From: CAZMNY01 sp964567745
GTDB taxonomy: Bacteria > Planctomycetota > Planctomycetia > Pirellulales > Pirellulaceae
DNA length: 64,000 bases
Assembly: GCA_964567745.1 (NCBI GenBank)
Contig: CAZMNY010000016.1
Span: 62,001 to 126,000, forward strand
Direction: 5' to 3'
Positions 18,801-26,228 of this stretch are shown piece by piece; position 1 is the stretch's first letter; each line of letters begins with the position of its first letter. The position numbers and the translations under genes were made by a program. The notes beneath the pieces were generated by a model. The model searched no databases, was not told the DNA's origin, and saw nothing but the letters and a program-made list of their open reading frames with translations.

Positions 18801-19007
18801 GCCGCGCGTGGCGACCAGAAATCGATGTTCGAGAAAGCGGAAAACGACATACGACTTGTCGTCAAACTCTATCCTGACATGGGCGGCAATACCTGGAAAC
18901 CTCGCTATGATCAGCTTGCCAAAGACATTCAAAAGTCGCTCGGCAAGACGCCCGTCGGTTTGAAGGCGTACGAGAAACCGGCGGAGAAGACAGCCGCCAA
19001 CAACTAA
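15846..19007 (+). CDS. large exported TPR-repeat protein
   Basis: About 1053 residues. The ATG at 15846 follows GGAG at about 8 nt and yields a signal peptide (MKSLRPLCFVLSCFLFCQAT ... CVAPEAIG). The rest is almost wholly alpha-helical, Lys/Ala/Glu-rich repeats such as YYDTALQYLKRAE, ALADFEELLDN, DAQKAVELLERPK and KYTDAMKKLTEILKK, consistent with many degenerate TPR units. It is probably periplasmic. It heads a run of five plus-strand genes ending in ExbB-ExbD-ExbD, so it may recruit or be energised by that ion-driven complex. No enzyme domain is visible. In planctomycetes TPR proteins recur in front of ExbB/ExbD pairs. Confidence 0.8.
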   Translation: MKSLRPLCFVLSCFLFCQATLCVAPEAIGEEPAAAFLQAMRNRGYYDTALQYLKRAENSTLTPVEFREVIPFERGLTMVQFAGREADFDVRGQMLNEAQASIEQFVKTRGNHPRADNAKNQLGNVVAGRAKMKVEQAEKTGDDKHRELAAELFDQAYSIFARRQSELKDRLVKIGPRVFDPKKQKKEIAQRTQLRADYLQAQLLSAAVLEESAATFKPADAKFKETLQRAADEYTVIYEKHRIRLAGLYAKLYRGRCLAKIQNNKDALADFEELLDNDDGVEALRPLKTNALLLALDVWLKPSQNKYLVATQRGDTWIDTIRPNESRSPEWLTLRFEVAKAHKLKADALKKENPKDPDINRSITKARKLATFVSRMPGDNQRAAREFLVELRGGDAVTQDNTNLPDSFLEAKARGKEALDSLQTAGLILRDVPKRIAAESNAELKKELQTQVDEAKKTLATGKDTAYRMFKHALTLVDGDTELDEINSVRYFICYLSFTRQDYFDAAVMGDFVSRRYPEHAGARQCAKITLASFIQMHRESQDADKEFETQQIIDIAEYMANKWTDQPEGIDALNTLIPFMVGRGDLIAAQKYLKMIPPESPKRAEAELSTGKAMWGRYLIGTAEMRRWEADGVPDGVDATTRKAELEQMKTGAEAVLVAGVGRMSKTPTTPTTVAAVLSLAQVFLDKGDAQKAVELLERPKTGAFELCKAGHPATKGKGFMEETYKTALRAYIAVLPKAADGTATIEKARGVMALLKSEVEQKPGGKKKLVSIYISLARDLERMIALAPVAEKVPLSKGFETFLDEVGKEAVEFNVLNWVAETYYSLGKGLSSSRTAAAESKAYYAKALVVYNKILDDKVATGNTVGQVQVRIAATNRALGKYTDAMKKLTEILKKQNMMLGVQIEAAYTYQEWASKMKDNAAKTKLYRQAMRGGGEVDQKTRKYVVWGWGKIARLTGSNIKFRSQFHESRYNYAKCRFESAKAAARGDQKSMFEKAENDIRLVVKLYPDMGGNTWKPRYDQLAKDIQKSLGKTPVGLKAYEKPAEKTAANN

Positions 19008-19104
19008 GCCTCGGTGTCTCGCCAAACTCAACACACAACCAGCAACTCAAAATCCAACGTGCGACTCGAATGCCGGGTCGGCCGACTTATCGGAGAGATT
19101 GAAA

Positions 19105-20166
19105 ATGGAACGATTTAGCGCTCCTGGACGAAACGCCTTTGTTGCCTCGACTCTGCTGGCCCTGGCAGCACTCGTCGCTTCGGCGCCAACCGTCGCCAAC
19201 GCTCAACTGCAAGACCGCCTCTACAGCCTGACGGGTTCGCCGAGTTCGGGAACGGTCGGCAAGATGACTCCATCAGAAGTCATGCTCGGCTCCAGCCGTC
19301 GCGCGGTGAATGAAATCAAGCGGATTGAGTTTGGCGGCGAGCCGCGGGACCTGACAGCAGCTCGGCAACGGGCTCTCCAAGGGCAATACGAAAACGCCTT
19401 GGAATCGTTGAAGAAGATTGACCGCTCGAAGGTCAATCGCAACTTTATCGCTCAGGACATTCTGTTTTTCGAAGCCTATTGTTTGGCCAAGCTGGCTCTT
19501 CGAGGAACCGGCGACAAGAAAGCGGCAGGTACGGCCGTTGCCAGTTTCCGCACCCAGTTCCCCGAAAACTACCACTATTACGAAGCCAGCGAGTTGTTTG
19601 GCGAGCTCGCCGTCGCATCGAATTCATTCAAAGCCGCTGAGGATGCCTTCAAGACGCTGCTCGACGCCCCCTGGGATGACTACAAGATGAAGGCGTCGGT
19701 CCTTGTCGGTCGAGCCATGATCGCCCAGGAAAAATACGCGGACGCGTCAAAGGAATTCGACAAGGTCTCTTCACAATCCGTCAATTCGGCTGCCGCACTC
19801 AGGCAGAAGCGGCTCGCTGCCGTTGGCAAGGCCATGTGCCTGGCCGAAACCGGTTCTGTCGATGAAGGCGTCAAGACGGTCACTCAGATCATCGCCGAAA
19901 ATGACCCGCAAGATTCAGAACTGATGGGCCGGGCCTACAACGCGCTTGGCCGCTGCCATCTCAAGGCGGGTCGGGATATGGACGCGTTGCTTTCCTATCT
20001 GAAAGTCGACCTGCTGTTCTTCTCAAATCCGGATATCCACGCTGAATCGCTCTATCACCTACGCACCTTGTGGGAAAAAGCGAATAAGCAAAACCGAGCG
20101 GTCCAGGCCAAGAATCTGCTAGAACAACGATACGCGGGAACGCGCTGGGCCACCAAAACAAACTAA
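19105..20166 (+). CDS. exported TPR-type protein
   Basis: About 353 residues. The ATG at 19105 lies after CGGAGAG and gives a signal peptide with a hydrophobic core (VASTLLALAALVASAPTVAN) and an ANAQ cleavage site. The N-terminal part has a short beta region (GTVGKMTPSEVMLGSSRRAV). Then come helical TPR-like repeats: QGQYENALESLKKID, SFKAAEDAFKTLL, KYADASKEFDKVS and GRDMDALLSYLKVD. It follows the large TPR gene by 97 bases and precedes exbB by 189 bases. It is probably a periplasmic partner of the large TPR protein. Confidence 0.8.
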   Translation: MERFSAPGRNAFVASTLLALAALVASAPTVANAQLQDRLYSLTGSPSSGTVGKMTPSEVMLGSSRRAVNEIKRIEFGGEPRDLTAARQRALQGQYENALESLKKIDRSKVNRNFIAQDILFFEAYCLAKLALRGTGDKKAAGTAVASFRTQFPENYHYYEASELFGELAVASNSFKAAEDAFKTLLDAPWDDYKMKASVLVGRAMIAQEKYADASKEFDKVSSQSVNSAAALRQKRLAAVGKAMCLAETGSVDEGVKTVTQIIAENDPQDSELMGRAYNALGRCHLKAGRDMDALLSYLKVDLLFFSNPDIHAESLYHLRTLWEKANKQNRAVQAKNLLEQRYAGTRWATKTN

Positions 20167-20355
20167 ACCACTCGATTCTGGTGCTTATCGCCGGGCCTTG
20201 GGCTGGTTAGAATAGTAGCTTGGCCCCAGCTTCCGGCATTCGCCGATGCTACACGCGGCGGCGCATTGAATCAGGGCAGGTCATCGACCTGTCGGAGCCG
20301 CCCGCAATCAACACACTTCATGAATAACCGCGGTAACCACTGGAGATATGAAGAG

Positions 20356-21147
20356 ATGCGTCAACACTTGCCGTTGAATTCAATGTGGGCGCTGGTCGTC
20401 TGCGTGGTCGTTTTTGGGTTGGCGGGAGTCACCCTCCAGTATGCTGCACCGAAAACTGCGCTCGCCCAAGCGGGTGATGCGGCAGACTCGGTGCCCGCTG
20501 ACGGACCCCCCGCAGTTAAGCAGAGTATTCTTGGCTGGGCAATTGGCGCGCTGGGATTGGGCTACATCGCAATCTTTCTAGCCCTCTCGTTCACCCTTGT
20601 CGCACTCTTCGTGATGAACATTCTGACGGCGAGGAGAGACAATGTCTGTCCGATGACATTGGTTGAGGGCTTCGAGGCCCATCTCAATGAGAAGAGGTAC
20701 CAAGAAGCCTACGAAATGGCCAAGAGCGACGAATCGTACCTCGGTCAAGTCCTTTCCGCTGGCCTCGCCAAGCTTTCTTCCGGCTATCAACCGGCACTCG
20801 AAGCCATGCAAGAAGTCGGTGAGGAAGAGAACATGAAGCTCGAGCACCGGCTGAGCTACATGGGCTTGATTGGCACGATTAGCCCGATGATCGGTCTGTT
20901 CGGAACCGTCCACGGTATGATCAATTCGTTTATGGTGATCGCCGTCTCGGGTGCCACGCCCAAAGCGCAAGATCTGGCCGGCGGTATCTCGAAGGCGCTG
21001 CTGACAACCCTTGTCGGACTCGCCATCGCCATTCCGGCCATCGCGTTTTACAACATTCTCAAGAACCGAGTGCAACGCTTGGTCCTGGAAGTTGGGATTC
21101 TGAGCGAAGGCCTGATGAGCCGTTTTGAAGGCGTTTCCAAGAAGTAG
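20356..21147 (+). CDS. MotA/TolQ/ExbB proton-channel family protein
   Basis: About 263 residues. The start at 20356 (MRQHLPLNSMWALVVCV) follows GGAG/GAAG; a more upstream start lacks support. It has a cleavable-looking or anchoring N-terminal helix, a second helix (ALGLGYIAIFLALSFTLVAL), a cytoplasmic domain, then the conserved channel helices LIGTISPMIGLFGTVHGMIN and KALLTTLVGLAIAIPAIAFY. These match ExbB/TolQ, which uses the proton gradient to power ExbD. Two exbD genes follow directly, giving a complete channel. The Thr in the last helix corresponds to the ion-path residue of the family. Confidence 0.9.
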   Translation: MRQHLPLNSMWALVVCVVVFGLAGVTLQYAAPKTALAQAGDAADSVPADGPPAVKQSILGWAIGALGLGYIAIFLALSFTLVALFVMNILTARRDNVCPMTLVEGFEAHLNEKRYQEAYEMAKSDESYLGQVLSAGLAKLSSGYQPALEAMQEVGEEENMKLEHRLSYMGLIGTISPMIGLFGTVHGMINSFMVIAVSGATPKAQDLAGGISKALLTTLVGLAIAIPAIAFYNILKNRVQRLVLEVGILSEGLMSRFEGVSKK

Positions 21148-21258
21148 TCCCCAGGTTCAACACGCTGCCGAACGGGACACGGTCGCCGCAGCTCGAGAGC
21201 TCGGCCCCAACTCGTTTCCAATTCGGCCGGGCGATCCAGTTTAGCCAGGAGATCCAGG

Positions 21259-21705
21259 GTGCGAATTAAGAACAAGCAATCCAGCAAGATCGAAGAAGGC
21301 GACCTCACGCCGATGATCGATATGGTCTTCCAGTTGATCGCATTCTTCATGGTCTTGATCAACTTTTCGCAAGCAGAAACCAACGACAAGGTTCAGCTGC
21401 CCGACAGCACCCTTGCCAAGCCGCCGGACGCTCCCTTCGAGTTTCCCATCACGGTGCACATGACCGTCGACGGCACCGTCATCATCGGCGGTAACGAAGT
21501 CCCCATCAACGGTCTGCGGCCCCACTTGATCAGTGAAGCGAACCTGCTCAAGACACAAGGCAAGAAGCCCGGAGATGCGACGGTGATCATCCGAGCTCAC
21601 AAGGATGCCAAGACGGGCGCCGTTCAAGAGTTGATCAAGGTCTGTCAGGACAACCGCTTTGATCGGTTCGCCTTACGAGCGAAGGAAGATGTCGGCAACT
21701 TCTGA
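21259..21705 (+). CDS. ExbD/TolR-family biopolymer transport protein (first copy)
   Basis: The 148-residue protein starts at a GTG preceded by CAGGAGATCCAG. It has a short cytoplasmic basic N-terminus, then one transmembrane helix with the family motif LTPMIDMVFQLIAFFMVLI. The Asp is the ion-conducting residue. A periplasmic domain follows, ending VIIRAHKDAKTGAVQELIKV, with the beta-helix arrangement of ExbD. It pairs with the ExbB gene 111 bases upstream and with a second, different ExbD gene downstream. Confidence 0.9.
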   Translation: MRIKNKQSSKIEEGDLTPMIDMVFQLIAFFMVLINFSQAETNDKVQLPDSTLAKPPDAPFEFPITVHMTVDGTVIIGGNEVPINGLRPHLISEANLLKTQGKKPGDATVIIRAHKDAKTGAVQELIKVCQDNRFDRFALRAKEDVGNF

Positions 21706-21808
21706 CGATGCGGCTGATCAAAATGGGCTTCGCCGAAAACCTGCGAAGCTGGATTTAGAAATTGTTTCGCGGCGAACACTGCTCACGAATTGAACAAGGC
21801 GTTTTGGT

Positions 21809-22333
21809 ATGAAAATTCGCAGCCATACGGCCGACGACGACAAGGGTGTCGAACTTCAAATGACGCCGATGATCGACATCGTCTTCCAGCTGCTCGTGTT
21901 CTTCATCATGACGTTCAAAATCGTCTCGCAAGAAGGCGACTTCAACATCAAGATGCCGCTCGCCGCGCCGCAAGAAGGCAACCCGGAAGAGCAAGACACG
22001 GTTCCGCCAATCAAACTGAGACTCCGTGCCGGCGCCAATGGCGGCTTGGCTGGGATCACCATGAATGATTCCATCACCATCGGTCTCAATGATGGAGACC
22101 ACTGGCAGAATCTGCAAAACCGAATTATTGGCGTCGTCGGCGACGAGGGCGGTCCCAGCCAGCAAGAGGCAGAGGTCGAGTTGGATTGCGATTACAACTT
22201 GCGCTATGTGCATGTCATAGAGGCGATCACCGCCGTGTCGGGCTACATTCAGGACGACGAAATCGTCCACCTGGTCGAGAAGATCAAATTCGCGCGGCAA
22301 AGGCCTCGCGCGCCAGATGATTCGCGCGAATAA
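21809..22333 (+). CDS. ExbD/TolR-family biopolymer transport protein (second copy)
   Basis: The 174-residue protein has MTPMIDIVFQLLVFFIMTFK in the single transmembrane helix, with the conserved Asp. The periplasmic domain is longer than that of the first copy and differs in sequence; it includes VELDCDYNLRYVHVIEAITA. The two ExbD proteins probably form a heterodimer in the ExbB pore. The gene closes the operon and is followed 20 bases later by a 27-bp perfect inverted repeat that may help end the transcript. Confidence 0.9.
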   Translation: MKIRSHTADDDKGVELQMTPMIDIVFQLLVFFIMTFKIVSQEGDFNIKMPLAAPQEGNPEEQDTVPPIKLRLRAGANGGLAGITMNDSITIGLNDGDHWQNLQNRIIGVVGDEGGPSQQEAEVELDCDYNLRYVHVIEAITAVSGYIQDDEIVHLVEKIKFARQRPRAPDDSRE

Positions 22334-22353
22334 AGTCCGCCACCCAGTACGAG

Positions 22354-22432
22354 TCGTTTAACCCGCCGCCGCAGGCAAGGTGGATCTTACTTCCGTGCAG
22401 AGTCGCCTTGCCTGCGGCGGCGGGTTAAACGA
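22354..22432. repeat. perfect 27-bp inverted repeat (long hairpin)
   Basis: The arm at 22354-22380 begins TCGTTTAACCCGCCGCCGCA and is exactly complementary to the arm at 22406-22432, with a 25-nt loop. It sits 20 bases after the second exbD stop. There is no T-run after the second arm, so a Rho-independent terminator is doubtful. It looks more like a REP-type palindrome. A shorter related sequence occurs at 22512-22547. Confidence 0.7.
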
Positions 22433-22511
22433 GTGAATGGTATGTAGCTCAGGAGTCACTGATGATGAGCGCTCGTAGCGACGATGCGCCGAACGAAAAC
22501 GGAACGCGTCA

Positions 22512-22547
22512 CGAGTGTTGCCTCGCCTTCGGCAACGGGTTAAACGA
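22512..22547. repeat. degenerate second copy of the GGGTTAAACGA repeat
   Basis: The segment contains a small hairpin (GTTGCC ... GGCAAC) and ends in CGGGTTAAACGA, the same end as the right arm of the 27-bp inverted repeat about 115 bases upstream. It supports the view that this intergenic region holds a family of dispersed palindromic repeats. Confidence 0.5.
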
Positions 22548-22585
22548 TCCGGGGGCTGATCTCGTAGCTTAGAGGCGCTCTGCGG

Positions 22586-23527
22586 CTATGCCCGCGGGTG
22601 GAACTGTTTATGGACTTTCTTGAGCCGCGATTGATCGACGTGAGTGTAGATTTGAGTGGTGGCGATGCTGGCGTGACCGAGCATTTCCTGAACTTGCCTC
22701 AAGTCCGCCCCGCCCGCCAGCAAGTGGGTGGCGAAACTGTGCCGCAAGGTATGCGGACTGATCGTGACCGGTGCGCCGGATCTCAGCGCATATTTCTTGA
22801 CCAGTTCCCAAATCGCCTCGCGGCGCAACTGCCGCCCTCCTCTGGAAAGCAACAACCAGGGTGGCGGGTTGGACGCCCGGGAAATCTCCGCCAACTGCGG
22901 TCGTACTTCGCGAAGATAGTCGGCCACGGCCGTCCGAGCCGCTTGCCCGAGCGGAGTCAGCCTTTGCTTGCCCCCCTTTCCGTGACACTTGCAAAACCCT
23001 TCATCCAAGCGAACGTCTTCGAGCCTCAAGTTCGAAAGCTCAGAGGCTCGGCAGCCGGTCGCATAGAGAAGCTCGAGTAGAGCTCGATCGCGACGCCAGT
23101 AAGGGTCTCGCGATTTACGAGGCGCGGCGACGAAACGGTCGACGAGCTGCGGCGATAGTATCTCGGGGACTCGTTGCCAGAGCTTTTGGCTGCCCAAGAG
23201 TTCCGCCAAATTGTCCTGCATCGCGCCTTCGAGTTGAAGGTAGCGAAAGAACATTCGAACCGCGACGATGTGCCGGGCGATCGAACTAGGGGCGAGCTCC
23301 TTGTCGTGCAGCCAACCGACGAAATCAGACAGTTCGGAGACTGTCAATTGAGGAATTCGCCGGCCATGCAGCCACTCGCGAAAACGCCTTATGTCGCGAC
23401 GGTAGGCAGCGACGGTGTTCTCAGCGAGGTGGCATTCACTTCGCAAATAGGCCACAAACGCGTCGGCCCATCGTCCTGCCAGGTCGACCTTGGCTTGACG
23501 CGTCTTGCGGGTTCGACGTTGAACCAT
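22586..23527 (-). CDS. xerD: site-specific tyrosine recombinase XerD
   Basis: The 313-residue protein has an N-terminal SAM-like core-binding domain (FVAYLRSECHLAENTVAAYR) and a C-terminal catalytic domain. The Arg is in ATGCRASELSNLRLEDV, the Lys in KGGKQRLTPLG, the H-x-x-R in HTLRHSFATHLLAGG, and the final His and nucleophile Tyr in LGHASIATTQIYTHVD. The C-terminus (QFHPRA) resembles XerD, which ends HPRA, more than XerC. It resolves chromosome dimers at dif with XerC; neither dif nor the partner is in this window. It is not adjacent to mobile DNA, so a housekeeping role is favoured over phage integration. Confidence 0.88.
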   Translation of the reverse strand: MVQRRTRKTRQAKVDLAGRWADAFVAYLRSECHLAENTVAAYRRDIRRFREWLHGRRIPQLTVSELSDFVGWLHDKELAPSSIARHIVAVRMFFRYLQLEGAMQDNLAELLGSQKLWQRVPEILSPQLVDRFVAAPRKSRDPYWRRDRALLELLYATGCRASELSNLRLEDVRLDEGFCKCHGKGGKQRLTPLGQAARTAVADYLREVRPQLAEISRASNPPPWLLLSRGGRQLRREAIWELVKKYALRSGAPVTISPHTLRHSFATHLLAGGADLRQVQEMLGHASIATTQIYTHVDQSRLKKVHKQFHPRA

Positions 23528-23717
23528 AAGCTTGCCTTGACGAGTGACGTACGTTTGTTTGCGGAAAGGAGCCTTGGTGGCTGCGGTCGAGTGTGGATAA
23601 TGGCCACGGCTCCTTTGAGACTATTCGGCAGGACTCGTCTGCTCGCGTGATGGGTGGTGCGATTGCACCGGTTGTGCTGGCGAGAAACGCAAAAACGTTA
23701 GTTGAGGTTCCTTGGCC

Positions 23718-24716
23718 ATGAGTGTTTTGATTGTTGGCGGCGCCGGTTATATCGGTTCCCACGCGGCTCGGTGGCTTGAAGCGGCTGGGCGCGAAGTGTG
23801 GGTCTACGACAATCTGAGTTGCGGTCATCGCGAAGCGGTATCGCCCGGTCGGCTGATCGAAGGCGAATTGACGGACCGAGCTCACTTGGCTCAAGTACTC
23901 GCGGAAAAGAACATTGACTCGGTAATGCATTTCGCCGCGTTCGCGCTGGTGGGCGAGTCGGTTGCCGAACCAGCAAAGTATTACCAAAACAACGTCTGGG
24001 GAAGCCTTTGCCTGCTGAACGCAATGCGAGACGCCGGCGTCTCCAAGATTGTCTTCTCCAGCACCACGGCCACCTACGGCGAGCCGGAGATCATTCCGAT
24101 CACGGAACGGGCGCCGCAGTTGCCGATCAACCCATACGGCTTCACCAAGTTGGCCATTGAGCGAGCGCTCGCGGACTACGCCCATGCGTACAATTTTTCT
24201 TATGCCGCATTGCGATACTTCAATGCATCTGGCGCGACGCCCGATGCGACGCTCGGTGAGGACCACGATCCCGAGTCGCATTTGATTCCCATCATTCTTC
24301 AAGTTGCCTTGGGCCAGCGCAACGAGATCGTGATTTTCGGCGACGACTACGACACTCCAGACGGTACGTGTATTCGCGATTACATTCACGTCGACGACTT
24401 GGCGGACGCGCATTTACGAGCCCTCGAGCGATTGACGCCGGGACAAGGTATCGAAGTCAATTTGGGAATGGGCATGGGATATAGCGTGCGCGAAGTAATC
24501 GATGCCTGTGCGAGGATCAGCGGTGATGAGATTCGAGTGCGAATGGGCGAACGCCGAGCGGGTGATCCGCCGAAACTGATCGCCGATAGCAGCAAGGCAA
24601 AGAAGGTGTTAGAGTGGCGGCCAAAATACGATTCGATCGACGCGATCGTTGAGACAGCTTGGCGTTGGCACAAGAGCCATCCCCAGGGCTACCTTAGCGG
24701 CGGGGTCAAAAGCTGA
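23718..24716 (+). CDS. galE: UDP-glucose 4-epimerase
   Basis: The 332-residue protein has the short-chain dehydrogenase fold: nucleotide-binding VLIVGGAGYIGSHAARWL, the serine region FSSTTATYGEPE, and catalytic YxxxK in NPYGFTKLAIERAL. DGTCIRDYIHVDDLADAHL is a conserved epimerase block. It interconverts UDP-glucose and UDP-galactose for polysaccharide synthesis. The ATG at 23718 was chosen over a TTG two codons upstream. The stop TGA directly precedes a GTG that may start the following acyltransferase frame, suggesting co-transcription. Confidence 0.93.
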   Translation: MSVLIVGGAGYIGSHAARWLEAAGREVWVYDNLSCGHREAVSPGRLIEGELTDRAHLAQVLAEKNIDSVMHFAAFALVGESVAEPAKYYQNNVWGSLCLLNAMRDAGVSKIVFSSTTATYGEPEIIPITERAPQLPINPYGFTKLAIERALADYAHAYNFSYAALRYFNASGATPDATLGEDHDPESHLIPIILQVALGQRNEIVIFGDDYDTPDGTCIRDYIHVDDLADAHLRALERLTPGQGIEVNLGMGMGYSVREVIDACARISGDEIRVRMGERRAGDPPKLIADSSKAKKVLEWRPKYDSIDAIVETAWRWHKSHPQGYLSGGVKS

Positions 24717-24761
24717 GTGCCGTCGAGCAGCAAGAGCGAACCCTCGAGAGATTGGGGAGCG

Positions 24762-25976
24762 ATGCAGAAAGTCGTTATTGAACAGCCGTACGAGTTCATT
24801 CCGCCAGATACTGGGACGTTTTGGCCAAGCTTGATCCAGCGATTCAACTTGCACGGTCTCTGGCTCAAACGAGCCGAGGGCGTTGTTGACTATGAGATTC
24901 GCCATCTAGATCGACTTCGCGAATCGATCCATGCCGACTTGGGCGTCATGCTGACTCCCAACCATTGCCGCTATGCGGATCCTCTGACACTCGGTTGGCT
25001 GGCGCGTGATGCCGGGTGCCACGTTTACGCAATGGCCAGCTGGCACTTATTCCACCAATCGAAGTTTTCCGCGTGGGCGATTCGCAAGATGGGCGGATTC
25101 AGCATCTACCGTGAAGGCGTCGATCGACAAGCAATCGATACGGCAATCGGCTCCCTCGTTTCGGCCGAGCGACCGCTTATTATTTTCCCCGAGGGCGCCG
25201 TTTCGCGAACCAACGATCATTTGCATGCGATGCTCGACGGCGTAGCCTTCATCGCGCGAACGGCGGCGAAGAAGCGAGCCAAAATTGATCCGAAGAAAAA
25301 AGTCGTCATTCACCCGGTCGCGATCAAATACGTCTTTCAAGGGGACATCCACGACGCCGCGACACCCGTTCTCGAAGAGATCGAAAAGCGGTTTACCTGG
25401 CGTTCGCACGATTCCATGACGCTCATGCAACGCATGACGCGAGTGGCTAGCGGACTATTAGCTCTCAAGGAGATCGAAGTCTTCGGAGAGCCTCATGGCG
25501 GCGACCTCCACACAAGGCTCACTCGCCTCATCGACGGACTGCTGCAGCCGCTCGAGGAAGAGTGGCTCGACGGCGCCAAATCCGGCGCGGTGGTCCCGCG
25601 AGTCAAAAACCTGAGAATGAAACTTCTGCCCGACATGGTCAATCAACGGGTGGACCCCGACGAGCGCCAGCGGCGATGGAAGCAGCTGGCCGACCTCTAC
25701 CTGGCTCAGCAAATATCGTGTTATCCCGCCGAGTATCTCGTGGGAATGAAGTCGGCTGAACGAGTGCTCGAGACCATTGAGCGCTTTGAGGAAGACCTCA
25801 CCAATCGAGTTCGAGTGCACGGCAACCTCAAAGCGATAATGGAAGTTCAAGAGGCAATTGAAGTTTTGCCGAAACGCGACCGCCGAGCTGAGGTGGATCC
25901 GATCATGGAGCAGATTCGAGCAAGTCTCCAAGACGGAATCGACCGACTCGCCAAGGAATCGGTGCCGTTCGAATGA
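24762..25976 (+). CDS. 1-acyl-sn-glycerol-3-phosphate acyltransferase-like protein (PlsC family)
   Basis: About 404 residues from the ATG at 24762 (MQKVVIEQPYEFIPPD), which follows GGGGAG; a GTG at 24717 abutting the galE stop is an alternative. The acyltransferase motif I is LTPNHCRYADPLTLGW (H-x4-D), motif II lies around MGGFSIYREGVDR, and motif III is IIFPEGAVSRTND. After about residue 200 there is a long helical C-terminal extension not found in short PlsC enzymes. It probably acylates a glycerol phosphate or related lipid at the inner membrane, though no transmembrane helix is clear. Its pairing with galE hints at envelope lipid or glycolipid synthesis. Confidence 0.82.
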   Translation: MQKVVIEQPYEFIPPDTGTFWPSLIQRFNLHGLWLKRAEGVVDYEIRHLDRLRESIHADLGVMLTPNHCRYADPLTLGWLARDAGCHVYAMASWHLFHQSKFSAWAIRKMGGFSIYREGVDRQAIDTAIGSLVSAERPLIIFPEGAVSRTNDHLHAMLDGVAFIARTAAKKRAKIDPKKKVVIHPVAIKYVFQGDIHDAATPVLEEIEKRFTWRSHDSMTLMQRMTRVASGLLALKEIEVFGEPHGGDLHTRLTRLIDGLLQPLEEEWLDGAKSGAVVPRVKNLRMKLLPDMVNQRVDPDERQRRWKQLADLYLAQQISCYPAEYLVGMKSAERVLETIERFEEDLTNRVRVHGNLKAIMEVQEAIEVLPKRDRRAEVDPIMEQIRASLQDGIDRLAKESVPFE

Positions 25977-25994
25977 CGAGATCGTCGTTCTCAC

Positions 25995-26018
25995 CGTTGC
26001 GACCGATACAACGCGCAT
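25995..26018 (+). promoter_or_regulatory. FliA-like promoter motif upstream of the degenerate GGDEF gene
   Basis: The 24-nt block has CGTTGC, ACCGATA, AAC and GCAT in fixed spacing and matches a block at 42625-42648 at 20 of 24 positions. ACCGATAC resembles the -10 element GCCGATAA of sigma-28 (FliA). The matching TAAA -35 element is not evident here. It is oriented toward the gene at 26229. Confidence 0.4.
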
Positions 26019-26228
26019 GCGAACTCGCTGTTCGCCTTTGTTCGTAACCTACCCTTGTCGTACGGTCCCGTGCGTGTTGGCGCAGTCCTGCCCAGCTTTG
26101 CGTTTCGTTCTTACGCCGAGCGTTCGGGCCTGTTTGCCGATTCGCTCCGCGTCGCGTTTGTGATCGTCGTTTCGTTGCCGAGCTTTCGCCAAGACTAGCG
26201 TTTTTATCTGGTCGCCTGGAGCTGACGA

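Noticed and set aside
22586..23527. Phage or integron integrase
   Set aside because: Length, motifs and the HPRA end fit XerD, and no attachment site, cassette array or mobile gene is adjacent.
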